Positions 6,887 to 15,563 of a stretch of DNA of 30,639 nucleotides are shown here, piece by piece (positions within the stretch are counted from its first letter, which is position 1; the number at the start of each line of letters is the position of its first letter). The position numbers and the translations under genes were made by a program. Where the stretch lies: contig CAMMST010000026.1 of NCBI GenBank assembly GCA_946499615.1, positions 1 to 30,639 on the forward strand. Direction: 5' to 3'. Source of the stretch: Enterococcus_E cecorum_B (GTDB taxonomy: Bacteria > Bacillota > Bacilli > Lactobacillales > Enterococcaceae). The notes under the pieces are model-generated. The model did no database searches. It saw nothing but the letters and a program-made list of their open reading frames with translations, and was not told the DNA's origin.

Positions 6887-8237
6887 ATGTATTGATAATC
6901 GATTTTTTACGCCAAGTTCCATGACGCCAACGATGAATCATTAATATTGCGCGTAAGGATTCATCTATCGCATAAGCAATCCAAACACCTACTAAACCAA
7001 AATTTACCACGATAGCTAACAAATAGGAAAATGGTAAACTGATTAGCCATAGGACGGTCAAACTACAAAACAGTGGAAACTTGACATCACCACTAGCATT
7101 TAGCGAGCCGACTAGTGTCATATTGACGGCCCGGGCTGCTTCAAGAACAATTTCAACTAAAAAGACCCAACGTGCGATATCGATAATTTCTTGATTATTG
7201 GTAAAGATATGCATAATTGGCTGAATGAAAAGAAAAGTAATGACACAAATCAAAGTAGAAATCGCGACATTTTGCCATGTTGAACGCATGCCACGTTGAT
7301 AAGCACGATCAAATTCTTGCGCTCCTACACGTCGACCGATAATAATCTGATTTCCCTGACTTAAAGCCGCTGCTGTTAAAAAAACGAATTGCGTAATAGC
7401 AGCAACATAGGATTTAGCAATTAAGACATTTGCCCCTAAAGAAGCAACTATCATCGTAACCACTACTTGTGCCCCTTGATAGGAAACTGATTCACCAGAA
7501 GAAGGTAAGCCCAATTTTAATATTTGTTTTAGTTTAGCGATAGAAATTTTATGGATACGTGAAGAAAATAGCTCATAACCCACATATTTTTTTAGCAAGC
7601 GATGCGCGACATTAAAAGCAATAAAATTACTGAATAATGCCGAAAAAGCTAAACCTTCAACGCCAAGATGTGGTAGTCCAAATGGTGAAAATAGGGCAAG
7701 ATAATTTCCGATAACTGCTAAAAAACTAGCAGACATTGGAATTAACAATGCTTGTTTGGTGTATCCATGTGTTCTCAAACTTGCTACCATTATGGCATTG
7801 ACAGCTGCGATAAATACACCACCACCATAAATCTTTGCATAAGGTAGACCAATTTGAATGACTTCAGCAGGTAAATTCATAAATCCTAATAATTTTTCAG
7901 GAAAAAAATAAAAACAAATGCTTAGAATTAATCCAATCGCTAATCCAGCAAAAATAGCAGTATTGATGATTTCGGGAATTTCTCGATGTTTTTTAGCGCC
8001 AATAAATTGGGCAATCATTATTTGTGTACCAATTGTGACAAATCCATAAATATAGACAGATAAACTCAATAATTGGTTGGTAGCCCCTACACTGGCAACG
8101 GCAACTTCATTGAATTGTGAAATCATCCAGACATTAATATTTCCAATAATAACAACCATTAATAATTCCACGAATATAGGCCAACTTAAAAAGATTAATT
8201 CACGGTCCGAAGCATGAAAATTCATTTTACTTGTCAA
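6885..8237 (-). CDS. MATE family multidrug/metabolite exporter
   Basis: This 450-residue, very hydrophobic protein has about twelve membrane segments in two similar halves, the layout of MATE (NorM/DinF-type) antiporters that expel cationic compounds using Na+ or H+. Family hallmarks include SWPIFVELLMVVIIGNINVW near the N-terminus and the mid-protein LKLGLPSSGESVSYQGAQVV, which starts the second half. The start is probably TTG at 8237: AAGGAGG on the minus strand lies nine bases before it, whereas the first in-frame ATG (8225) is about 21 bases away. The gene is divergent from trxB with 90 bases between them. Substrate unknown. Membership of the family is secure, the subtype is not. Confidence 0.9.
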   Translation of the reverse strand: MTSKMNFHASDRELIFLSWPIFVELLMVVIIGNINVWMISQFNEVAVASVGATNQLLSLSVYIYGFVTIGTQIMIAQFIGAKKHREIPEIINTAIFAGLAIGLILSICFYFFPEKLLGFMNLPAEVIQIGLPYAKIYGGGVFIAAVNAIMVASLRTHGYTKQALLIPMSASFLAVIGNYLALFSPFGLPHLGVEGLAFSALFSNFIAFNVAHRLLKKYVGYELFSSRIHKISIAKLKQILKLGLPSSGESVSYQGAQVVVTMIVASLGANVLIAKSYVAAITQFVFLTAAALSQGNQIIIGRRVGAQEFDRAYQRGMRSTWQNVAISTLICVITFLFIQPIMHIFTNNQEIIDIARWVFLVEIVLEAARAVNMTLVGSLNASGDVKFPLFCSLTVLWLISLPFSYLLAIVVNFGLVGVWIAYAIDESLRAILMIHRWRHGTWRKKSIINT

Positions 8238-8286
8238 AATATTTTCCCTCCTTTATAGTGGATATAGTTTCTTATAAACGAATAAG

Positions 8287-8294
8287 ATTATACT
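8287..8294. promoter_or_regulatory. Overlapping divergent -10 boxes between the MATE gene and trxB
   Basis: On the plus strand TATACT (8289-8294) is a candidate -10 for trxB. On the minus strand TATAAT (complement of 8287-8292) is a candidate for the MATE gene. The two overlap, so the two directions might compete. Neither has a convincing -35 box, so this is tentative. Confidence 0.3.
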
Positions 8295-8327
8295 ACTATA
8301 TATTAGAAAGTAAAGGGGTTTCTTTAA

Positions 8328-9245
8328 ATGAAATACGATTGTATAATTATTGGTGCAGGACCGGCTGGCATGACGGCTGCTTTATATGCTGCACGTGCAA
8401 ACCTTAAAACATTATTATTGGAAAGAGGAATTCCTGGAGGACAAATGAACAACACTGCCGAGGTGGAAAATTATCCAGGCTTTGATTCAATTTTAGGTCC
8501 TGATTTAGCCTTAAAAATGTATGATGGTATCAATCAATTTGGTGTCGAACACGGCTATGGTAATGTAGTAGAAGTAAAAGATCATCAAGATTATAAGGAA
8601 GTCATTACGGATGATGCTAGTTATGAAGCCAAAGTTGTAATCATTGCAACTGGTTGTGAGCATCGAAATCTAGAAGTTCCTGGAGAAGCAGAATATTCTG
8701 GTCGTGGGGTTTCTTATTGTGCAGTATGTGATGGGGCATTTTTCCGAAATAAAAAATTAATTGTTGTTGGTGGTGGTGATTCTGCAGTTGAAGAAGCCAT
8801 TTATTTAACCCAATTTGCGGATGAAGTGAAGATTGTTCACCGTAGAGATGCTTTGCGTGCTCAAAAAATCATTCAAGACCGTGCCTTTGCAAATGAAAAA
8901 ATTTCATTTATTTGGGATAGTGTTGTTGAAGAAATTAAAGGTGATGATCAAAAAGTTACCGGTGTTCAAATCAAAAATGTTAAGACTGGTGAAACTTATG
9001 AAGAAGCTGCAGATGGCGTGTTCATTTATGTTGGATTAATTCCTTTAACACAAGCATTCACTTCTTTAGGGATTACCGATGATGCCGGTTGGATTGTAAC
9101 TGATGAACGCATGCAAACGAAAATTCCTGGTCTTTTAGCTTGTGGGGATGCGCGTCAAAAACACTTACGACAAATTACCACTGCAGTTGGTGACGGTGGA
9201 ATTGCAGGTCAACAAGCGTACCAATATATTGAAGAAAACAAATAA
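8328..9245 (+). CDS. trxB: Thioredoxin-disulfide reductase
   Basis: This 305-residue flavoprotein has an N-terminal FAD-binding GAGPAG motif (residues 9-14), the redox pair Cys131-Ala-Val-Cys134 in YCAVCDGAFF, and an NADPH-binding VVGGGDSAVEEA (147-158). A C-terminal FAD segment reads GLLACGDARQK. The CxxC pair identifies thioredoxin reductase rather than the look-alike ferredoxin-NADP reductases. It uses NADPH to keep thioredoxin reduced in the cytosol. The length is normal. The start follows an AAAGGGG site. It is a single gene with its own terminator. trxB beside a phosphoglucomutase gene is, as far as I recall, also seen in other lactic acid bacteria. Confidence 0.96.
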   Translation: MKYDCIIIGAGPAGMTAALYAARANLKTLLLERGIPGGQMNNTAEVENYPGFDSILGPDLALKMYDGINQFGVEHGYGNVVEVKDHQDYKEVITDDASYEAKVVIIATGCEHRNLEVPGEAEYSGRGVSYCAVCDGAFFRNKKLIVVGGGDSAVEEAIYLTQFADEVKIVHRRDALRAQKIIQDRAFANEKISFIWDSVVEEIKGDDQKVTGVQIKNVKTGETYEEAADGVFIYVGLIPLTQAFTSLGITDDAGWIVTDERMQTKIPGLLACGDARQKHLRQITTAVGDGGIAGQQAYQYIEENK

Positions 9246-9257
9246 TGACTAAATTTG

Positions 9258-9291
9258 AAACTTCTAGTTTATGATGCTAGAAGTTTTTTTT
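9258..9291 (+). terminator. Intrinsic terminator after trxB
   Basis: AAACTTCTAG (9258-9267) pairs with CTAGAAGTTT (9277-9286) around a nine-base loop, and the T run extends to 9291. Confidence 0.88.
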
Positions 9292-9375
9292 GTTTTCGGA
9301 AAAGATTTCTGAAAATATTTAGCATTTTCATTTTTATAACATTTGCTTTTTTGTCTGTTCATCTTTTTGTAATAA

Positions 9376-9384
9376 TGTTATAAT
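9376..9384 (+). promoter_or_regulatory. Extended -10 promoter of the phosphoglucomutase gene
   Basis: TGTTATAAT gives a consensus -10 box (9379-9384) with the TGN extension. TGTTCA at 9356-9361 is a weak -35 at 17 bases. The start codon lies about 50 bases on. A small CGAGA/TCTCG hairpin follows in the leader (about 9390-9405); its meaning is unclear. Confidence 0.6.
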
Positions 9385-9436
9385 ATTACCGAGAAGTCCC
9401 TCTCGAAATCTTGAATCTTAAAAAGAGGTGTTTTGT

Positions 9437-11161
9437 ATGTCTTGGGAACAAGTCTATGAACAATGGAAGAAAAAAGAGGATTTAGAAGCTCATTTAAGCG
9501 AACAATTAGCTGAGTTAGCAGATAATCCAAAAGAATTGGAAGATGCTTTTTATGCACCTTTAGAATTTGGTACAGCGGGTATGCGTGGAATCTTAGGACC
9601 TGGGATTAACCGTATGAATATTTATACTGTCCGTCAAGCAACAGAAGGTCTCGCAAGATTTATGAACACACAAGACCCTGAAACGCGCAATCGTGGGGTA
9701 GCTATTTCATATGATTGCCGACACTACTCTCCTGAATTTGCAATGGAAGCTGCCAAAACTCTAGCAAAGCATGGTATCAAATCTTACGTCTTCGAAAGTT
9801 TACGTCCAACACCTGAACTTTCATTTGCAGTACGTTACTTAAAAACCTTTACTGGTATCATGATTACTGCTTCACATAATCCAGCAAATTATAATGGATA
9901 TAAAGTATATGGTGAAGACGGCGGACAAATGCCACCACAAGATGCAGATGCAGTAACAAAATTTGTTCGTGAGGTAGAAGATCCACTTGAAGTAGTTGTA
10001 TTATCAGAAGAAGAAGCAAAACACAGTGGTTTGATTAATATTATTGGTGAAGAAGTTGATAATGCTTATCTAAAAGAGGTAAGTAAAGTAACTATCAATC
10101 ATGAATTGGTAGCTGAAATGGGCAAAGAATTAAAACTAGTTTTCACGCCATTACATGGTACTGGTAAGATGCTAGGTGAAAAAGCCTTGAAACAAGCTGG
10201 CTTTGAAAAATTTGTCATTGAACCTTCACAAGCCGTTGCTGACCCTAACTTTAGTACAGTTAAATCACCAAATCCTGAAGAACATTCTGCATTTGAATAT
10301 GCAATGAAACTAGGTAAAAAAGAAGATGCGGACTTATTGATTGCGACTGACCCTGATGCCGATCGACTAGGTGCAGCTGTTAGAATGCCAAATGGCGAAT
10401 ATCAAGTGTTGACTGGTAATCAAATTGGCGCGATTATGACTCAATATATTTTAACTGCTCATAAAAATGCAGGTACATTAAAAGAAAATGCGGCTATTGT
10501 GAAGTCAATCGTATCAAGTGAATTACCTGCAGCGATTGCTAAGAGCTTTGGTGTGACGACATTTAATGTTTTAACTGGTTTCAAATTTATTGCTGAAAAG
10601 ATTCAGTTGTTTGAAGATACTGGGTCAAATACCTTTATGTTTGGATTTGAAGAAAGTTATGGCTATCTTGTAAAATCATTTGTACGTGATAAAGACGCCA
10701 TTCAAGCCTTAGTATTATTAGCAGAAGTAGCAGCCTTTTATAAGAAGCAAGGTAAGACATTATATGATGCACTTCAAGAAATTTTTGCTGAATTTGGCTA
10801 CTATGCAGAAAAAACAATCTCTGTGACTATGAGTGGTTTAGAAGGTGCTGCTAAGATTAAAGCGTTGATGGCTACTTTCCGTGAAAAGGCACCAACTCAT
10901 TTTGCTGATGTTGCGGTTGAAGTAACAGAAGATTTCCAATCATTAACAAAAACACATGTCGATGGTACGGTTGAAAAATTAACTACTCCGCCATCTAATG
11001 TATTGAAATATATTTTGGCTGATGAAAGCTGGATTGCCGTACGTCCATCTGGTACTGAACCTAAGATTAAATTCTATATTGGGGTTAAAGCAGAATCTAG
11101 TGAAGCAGCAGCCCAAAAAATTAAAGATTTACAAGCAGCTATTGAAGAATTGACTGCATAA
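9437..11161 (+). CDS. pgcA: Alpha-phosphoglucomutase (phospho-sugar mutase)
   Basis: This 574-residue protein belongs to the alpha-D-phosphohexomutase superfamily. It has the phosphoserine loop TASHNPANYNGYKVYGEDGG with catalytic Ser146, the Mg2+-binding DPDADR (Asp305, Asp307, Asp309), the sugar-binding GFEES and the phosphate-binding RPSGTEPKIKFY near the C-terminus. Length and the N-terminal FGTAGMRG signature fit the PgcA type, which interconverts glucose 1-phosphate and glucose 6-phosphate for cell-wall polysaccharide, glycolipid and glycogen-type precursors. ATG 9437 is preferred because AGAGG (9424-9428) is eight bases upstream; an in-frame GTG at 9428 overlaps that site. The gene has its own promoter and terminator. 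The gene symbol is by analogy with Bacillus pgcA. Confidence 0.93.
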   Translation: MSWEQVYEQWKKKEDLEAHLSEQLAELADNPKELEDAFYAPLEFGTAGMRGILGPGINRMNIYTVRQATEGLARFMNTQDPETRNRGVAISYDCRHYSPEFAMEAAKTLAKHGIKSYVFESLRPTPELSFAVRYLKTFTGIMITASHNPANYNGYKVYGEDGGQMPPQDADAVTKFVREVEDPLEVVVLSEEEAKHSGLINIIGEEVDNAYLKEVSKVTINHELVAEMGKELKLVFTPLHGTGKMLGEKALKQAGFEKFVIEPSQAVADPNFSTVKSPNPEEHSAFEYAMKLGKKEDADLLIATDPDADRLGAAVRMPNGEYQVLTGNQIGAIMTQYILTAHKNAGTLKENAAIVKSIVSSELPAAIAKSFGVTTFNVLTGFKFIAEKIQLFEDTGSNTFMFGFEESYGYLVKSFVRDKDAIQALVLLAEVAAFYKKQGKTLYDALQEIFAEFGYYAEKTISVTMSGLEGAAKIKALMATFREKAPTHFADVAVEVTEDFQSLTKTHVDGTVEKLTTPPSNVLKYILADESWIAVRPSGTEPKIKFYIGVKAESSEAAAQKIKDLQAAIEELTA

Positions 11162-11171
11162 TCTTTGACTG

Positions 11172-11205
11172 AAAGACTCATCAATCATAGGTGGGTCTTT
11201 TTTTT
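11172..11205 (+). terminator. Intrinsic terminator after the phosphoglucomutase gene
   Basis: AAAGACTCA (11172-11180) pairs with TGGGTCTTT (11192-11200), with one T-G wobble, followed by a T run to 11205. Confidence 0.82.
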
Positions 11206-11326
11206 ATACATTTTATAGCAACTTGCCTCAAAATAGACTATTGCTTTCCTTGTCAAATTTTGATAGACTAGAATAAAAAATTATGAGAAATGCATGAATA
11301 AATTCTAATTCAAGTAAGGAGAAATT

Positions 11327-12580
11327 ATGGATAAGACGTTAAATGTTGGCTTGCTAGGCTTAGGCGTCGTGGGTGGCGGTGTCGTTGAAGTACTAGCTAG
11401 GCAACAAGAAAAAATACAAAAAGAAACTGGTGTCAAGATTCAGATTACCAAATGTTTAGTCCGTGAAGGGGAAGATAAATCACAAATAGCCCAAAAATAT
11501 GGTTTTCAATTAGTAACAGACATTAATGAAATAATGAGCGATTCAACGATTGATGTCGTAGTAGAATTGATTGGTAAGGTTCATCCAGCAAAAGAATTTA
11601 TTACGCAAGCACTTAATAGTAAAAAACATGTTGTAACTGCGAATAAAGACTTAATTGCCCAACATGGTGTGGAATTAAATGAATGTGCTGCAACAAATCA
11701 AGTCTCTTTGTTCTATGAAGCAAGTGTAGCAGGCGGTATTCCTATTTTACGTACGATAACTAATAACTATTTAGCTGATGATATTACAAATGTGCTGGGA
11801 ATCGTGAATGGTACAACCAATTACATGTTGACAAAAATGCTTGAAGAAGGCCTGAGTTACGATGAGGCATTAAGCAAGGCACAAGCATTAGGTTTTGCAG
11901 AATCAGACCCTACGAATGACGTTGATGGCATTGATGCTGCTTACAAGATGGTGATTCTTTCACAATTTGCCTATGGTATGGATGTTAGTATGGATGATTT
12001 AACGATTGAGGGGATTCGCCAAGTAACGCCTGATGATGTCTCTTTTGCACAAAAGGCTGGTTATGAAATTAAATTAATTGGTCGTAGCAAAAAAGTAAAT
12101 GGCGCTATTGAGGTAAGTGTTGGACCATGTTTTGTAGCAAATGCGCATCCTTTAGCATCGATAAAAAATGAATATAATGGTGTCTATATTGAAAGCACCG
12201 GTATTCATCGTTCTATGTTTTATGGACCAGGGGCGGGTGCACTACCGACTGCAACAAGTGTAGTTTCTGATTTGGTAGCTATTGCCAATAATTGTCAAAA
12301 AAATTTACCGGCACCATTGTTTAATAATTATCACCGAAAAACACAATTATTGGATGACGCACATAGCATTGATTGTTACTATATGGATATCCAGACGACT
12401 CATTTAGAGAAAATGAAGGAAATACTATCTGGATATACGATTTGTAACCAGCATGCGACAACTGATGCGTATCAGGTAATTCTTGAAAAAATTGCTAAAG
12501 ATCAGTTAAAAGAATTAGTGAATCAATTGACTGAAGATGCTAAAATGATACGTGTGATGAAAGTAATTGAAAATAATTAA
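11327..12580 (+). CDS. hom: Homoserine dehydrogenase
   Basis: This 417-residue enzyme reduces aspartate semialdehyde to homoserine, the branch point to threonine and methionine. It shows an N-terminal Rossmann GLLGLGVVGGGV (residues 8-19), the VVTANKDLIA segment, the catalytic-domain GIVNGTTNYMLTKM and FAESDPTNDVDGIDAA. A C-terminal ACT-like regulatory region (about 345-417) probably carries threonine feedback control as in Bacillus Hom. A GTAAGGAG site precedes the ATG. It is first in hom-thrC-thrB, with three bases to the thrC ribosome binding site region and overlap further on. The upstream 120 bases contain -35-like and -10-like hexamers (TTGCTT 11241-11246, TAGACT 11264-11269), but no clear consensus promoter and no T-box. 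No aspartokinase gene is present here. Confidence 0.96.
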   Translation: MDKTLNVGLLGLGVVGGGVVEVLARQQEKIQKETGVKIQITKCLVREGEDKSQIAQKYGFQLVTDINEIMSDSTIDVVVELIGKVHPAKEFITQALNSKKHVVTANKDLIAQHGVELNECAATNQVSLFYEASVAGGIPILRTITNNYLADDITNVLGIVNGTTNYMLTKMLEEGLSYDEALSKAQALGFAESDPTNDVDGIDAAYKMVILSQFAYGMDVSMDDLTIEGIRQVTPDDVSFAQKAGYEIKLIGRSKKVNGAIEVSVGPCFVANAHPLASIKNEYNGVYIESTGIHRSMFYGPGAGALPTATSVVSDLVAIANNCQKNLPAPLFNNYHRKTQLLDDAHSIDCYYMDIQTTHLEKMKEILSGYTICNQHATTDAYQVILEKIAKDQLKELVNQLTEDAKMIRVMKVIENN

Positions 12581-12601
12581 CCCTTGAGGAGGAAAATAAG
12601 A

Positions 12602-13666
12602 ATGAATCGCTATGAAGGATTACTAAAACGATATAAGGAATATTTACCAATCACCGACAAAACGCCAATGATTTCTTTATGTGAAGGGAACACACCATTA
12701 ATTCCCCTTCAAAATTTATCTAAAGAATTAGGAATTACACTATATGGAAAATATGAAGGTCTAAATCCAACCGGTTCCTTTAAAGACCGTGGTATGGTAA
12801 TGGCAGTAGCAAAAGCTGTTGAAGAAGGAGCTAAAGCGATTGTTTGTGCTTCAACTGGTAATACGAGTGCTGCAGCGGCTGCATATGGTACACGTGCAGG
12901 TATCAAAGTGTATGTGGTGATTCCTGATGGTAAGATTGCGATGGGAAAACTTGCTCAAGCTATTGCATATGGTGCAGATATCATTTCCATTCCAGGTAAC
13001 TTTGACGAAGCATTGAAGGCTGTTCGTGACATTGCTAAAACTGAAAAAGTGGCTTTAGTCAACTCGGTCAACCCATATCGCTTAGAAGGTCAAAAAACAG
13101 CGGCTTTTGAAATTTGTGAACAGTTAGGCTTTGCACCAGATGTCTTAGCTATTCCAGTGGGAAATGCAGGAAATATTTCTGCTTATTGGAAAGGATTTAA
13201 AGAATGGCATGAAGTTAAAGGCACTTCACTACCAAGAATGCATGGCTTTGAAGCACAAGGAGCAGCAGCCATCGTTCGAGATCAAGTGATTGAAAACCCT
13301 GAAACAATTGCAACTGCGATTCGAATTGGTAATCCAGCAAGTTGGCATCTTGCTACAGCGGCACGAGATGAATCGAATGGCTATATTGATGAAGTCACTG
13401 ATGAAGAAATTCTAAATGCTTATAGAAAAATTGCTGCGATGGATGGTGTATTTGTAGAACCAGGCTCAGCAGCATCATTGGCTGGTGTGATTAAACATGT
13501 AAAAGCAGGTAAAATAAAACCTGGTGAAACTGTAGTGACTGTCTTTACTGGAAATGGATTAAAAGACCCAGATACAGCAATTCATGAAGTACATGCTGAT
13601 ATTCATAAGATGGCAGATGTAGAGGAAATGCGTCTTCATATGCGTGCTGGGGTGGAAAAACTATGA
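12602..13666 (+). CDS. thrC: Threonine synthase
   Basis: This 354-residue PLP enzyme of fold type II converts O-phosphohomoserine to threonine. The PLP lysine is Lys61 in NPTGSFKDRG. The phosphate-binding loop is in the STGNTSAAAAAYGTRAG region and a second glycine-rich loop in PVGNAGNISAYWKG. It is the short Bacillus type. ATG 12602 is chosen because GAGGAGG (12586-12592) is nine bases upstream; the in-frame TTG at 12584 overlaps that site. Its stop overlaps the thrB start (ATGA), so the pair is translationally coupled. No anomalies seen. Confidence 0.96.
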   Translation: MNRYEGLLKRYKEYLPITDKTPMISLCEGNTPLIPLQNLSKELGITLYGKYEGLNPTGSFKDRGMVMAVAKAVEEGAKAIVCASTGNTSAAAAAYGTRAGIKVYVVIPDGKIAMGKLAQAIAYGADIISIPGNFDEALKAVRDIAKTEKVALVNSVNPYRLEGQKTAAFEICEQLGFAPDVLAIPVGNAGNISAYWKGFKEWHEVKGTSLPRMHGFEAQGAAAIVRDQVIENPETIATAIRIGNPASWHLATAARDESNGYIDEVTDEEILNAYRKIAAMDGVFVEPGSAASLAGVIKHVKAGKIKPGETVVTVFTGNGLKDPDTAIHEVHADIHKMADVEEMRLHMRAGVEKL

Positions 13667-14532
13667 AAATTCAGGTACCAGCCACATCAGCAAATCTAGG
13701 GCCAGGTTTTGACTCTTGCGGGATTGCACTTGCTAAATATTTAGTCATCGAAGTAATAAAACCTCAAGATAAGTGGGAAATTGTCCATCATTTAGGTCCT
13801 GAAATTCCAAGTGATGAAAGTAATTTATTGATTCAAACAGCCTTAAGTATTGCACCTTACCTCGTTCCTCATAAGTTAAAGATGATATCTGATATTCCTT
13901 TAACCCGTGGCTTAGGTAGCAGTTCTTCGGTCATTATCGCAGGAATTGAATTAGCTAATCGTCTAGCAAATTTGAACTTATCTGAAGCAGAAAAATTAAA
14001 TATCGCAACCAAAATAGAAGGACATCCGGATAATGTGGCTCCGGCTATTTATGGCGATTTTGTGGTTGCTTGTTACGATGAGACAAAAGAACAAGTTTTG
14101 TCAGTCAAACATTATTTCCCGGAATGTGATATTATTGCCTATATTCCAGAAAGCGAGTTAGCGACAAAACAATCGCGCAGTGTTTTACCTGAAACTTTTT
14201 CATTTAAAAACGCTGTAAAGGCAAGTGCTATTAGCAATGTGATGATTGGTGCGATTATTAATGGTAATCTTGATTTAGCTGGAGAATTGATGGGACGTGA
14301 TTTATTCCATGAACATTATCGGGAAAAATTAGTGCCTCATCTATCTACAATTCGTCAAATATGTCTGGAAGAAAATGCCTATGGTTGTTTCTTAAGTGGT
14401 GCGGGACCTACAGTATTAGTTCTAACACCACAGGAAAATAGTAGTCGTATTATGACACATTTACAATCAATGGACACCCGTGCGCAAGTGGAATTATTAT
14501 CTATTGATCGTGAAGGTGTTCAAGTGTACTAA
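13663..14532 (+). CDS. thrB: Homoserine kinase
   Basis: This 289-residue GHMP-family kinase phosphorylates homoserine for ThrC. It has the N-terminal VPATSANLGPGFDSCG motif, the ATP-binding TRGLGSSSSV (residues 81-90), EGHPDNVAPAIYG, and the C-terminal FLSGAGPTVLVL loop. Length is typical. The start overlaps the thrC stop by four bases, with GGGGTGG upstream. The gene ends the threonine part of the operon, and a strong terminator lies five bases after its stop. Confidence 0.96.
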   Translation: MKIQVPATSANLGPGFDSCGIALAKYLVIEVIKPQDKWEIVHHLGPEIPSDESNLLIQTALSIAPYLVPHKLKMISDIPLTRGLGSSSSVIIAGIELANRLANLNLSEAEKLNIATKIEGHPDNVAPAIYGDFVVACYDETKEQVLSVKHYFPECDIIAYIPESELATKQSRSVLPETFSFKNAVKASAISNVMIGAIINGNLDLAGELMGRDLFHEHYREKLVPHLSTIRQICLEENAYGCFLSGAGPTVLVLTPQENSSRIMTHLQSMDTRAQVELLSIDREGVQVY

Positions 14533-14536
14533 TCTT

Positions 14537-14569
14537 AACGGACTAATCAATTTGGTTAGTCCGTTTTTT
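14537..14569 (+). terminator. Strong terminator between thrB and metA
   Basis: AACGGACTAA (14537-14546) pairs perfectly with TTAGTCCGTT (14556-14565) and the helix can extend by T-G and C-G pairs to a five-base loop. A T run to 14569 follows. The metA ribosome binding site (AAGGGGGAG) starts at once and the ATG is 14 bases after the T run, leaving no room for a metA promoter between them. Confidence 0.9.
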
Positions 14570-14582
14570 AAGGGGGAGCAAA

Positions 14583-15515
14583 ATGCCGATTAAGTTAACC
14601 AAAGGATTTCCAGCGGCTGAGCAATTGGCCAAAGAGGATATCTTTGCAATAGAATATCAAAGAGCGACTCACCAAGACATTCGGCCGCTAAAACTATTAT
14701 TATTAAATTTAATGCCTAATAAAATAAAAACAGAATTACAATTTTTACGATTAATCAGTCAAAGTCCGCTACAAATTGATTTAGACTTTTTAAAGATGGC
14801 TACTCATGAGTCGAAAAATGTGAGTCCTAACCATTTAGATAAGTATTATTTGTCATTTCCAGAAATTGAAGATTCTTGTTATGATGGGATGATTATCACC
14901 GGTGCGCCAGTTGAAAAAATGCCTTTTGAAGAGGTAGACTATTGGAATGAATTGACGCAAATCATGGAATGGAGTAAAGATCATGTAACTTCTGTCATAC
15001 ATATATGCTGGGGGGCACAGGCGGGATTATATTACCATTATGGGGTAGAAAAAACCTTATATGATAAAAAGCTTTTTGGTATATATCCTCAAGAATTATT
15101 GTTAAATCATCGCTTATTTCGTGGTTTTGATGACATATTTTATGGCCCGCAATCACGTTATACCGGAATTAATGAAGCACAGATTGATGAGAAACAACTT
15201 CGCATTGTAGCGGCGGATGAAGAAATCGGTGCAACCATATTAATTTCTCAAGATGATCACGATATTTTTTTACTGGGCCATTTTGAATATGATACGGAAT
15301 CATTAAAAGAAGAATATTTGCGTGATCAAGAAAAAGGATTAGATACGGCACTACCAGTAAACTATTTTAAAAATGATCAAGTTGAGAATCGCATCTATAA
15401 TTGTTGGAGAGGAAATGCATATTTACTTTACCATAATTGGATGAATGATGTATATCAAATGACACCTTTTGAGCTTTCAGAAATACCGAATGTGTTAGCG
15501 CAGAGAAGAAAATAA
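14583..15515 (+). CDS. metA: Homoserine O-acetyltransferase of the MetA (HTS-like) family
   Basis: This 310-residue protein is a MetA-type acyltransferase, the first step of methionine synthesis from homoserine. Catalytic Cys142 lies in HICWGAQAG, with His233 and Glu235 in GHFEYD completing the triad region. Residue 111, in TGAPVEKM, is Glu. In this family Glu at this position goes with acetyl-CoA and Gly, as in E. coli, with succinyl-CoA, so acetylation is predicted although databases often label it succinyltransferase. The start follows AAGGGGGAG. It draws homoserine from hom, two genes upstream of a terminator, so expression may need read-through or a promoter inside thrB. A bidirectional terminator follows. 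Confidence 0.94.
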   Translation: MPIKLTKGFPAAEQLAKEDIFAIEYQRATHQDIRPLKLLLLNLMPNKIKTELQFLRLISQSPLQIDLDFLKMATHESKNVSPNHLDKYYLSFPEIEDSCYDGMIITGAPVEKMPFEEVDYWNELTQIMEWSKDHVTSVIHICWGAQAGLYYHYGVEKTLYDKKLFGIYPQELLLNHRLFRGFDDIFYGPQSRYTGINEAQIDEKQLRIVAADEEIGATILISQDDHDIFLLGHFEYDTESLKEEYLRDQEKGLDTALPVNYFKNDQVENRIYNCWRGNAYLLYHNWMNDVYQMTPFELSEIPNVLAQRRK

Positions 15516-15521
15516 AGAAGA

Positions 15522-15560
15522 AAAAGAGCCTCAAGCTTTCATCAGGTTTGAGGCTCTTTT
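15522..15560. terminator. Bidirectional terminator between metA and the PPDK regulator
   Basis: AAAAGAGCCTCAA (15522-15534) pairs with TTGAGGCTCTTTT (15548-15560), a perfect 13-base stem with A and T tracts at the ends. It can therefore stop transcription from both converging genes. Confidence 0.9.
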
Positions 15561-15563
15561 AGG

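Noticed and set aside
11206..11326. T-box or other riboswitch before hom
   Set aside because: Only about 120 bases are available, with no T-box core or alternative terminator hairpin visible.
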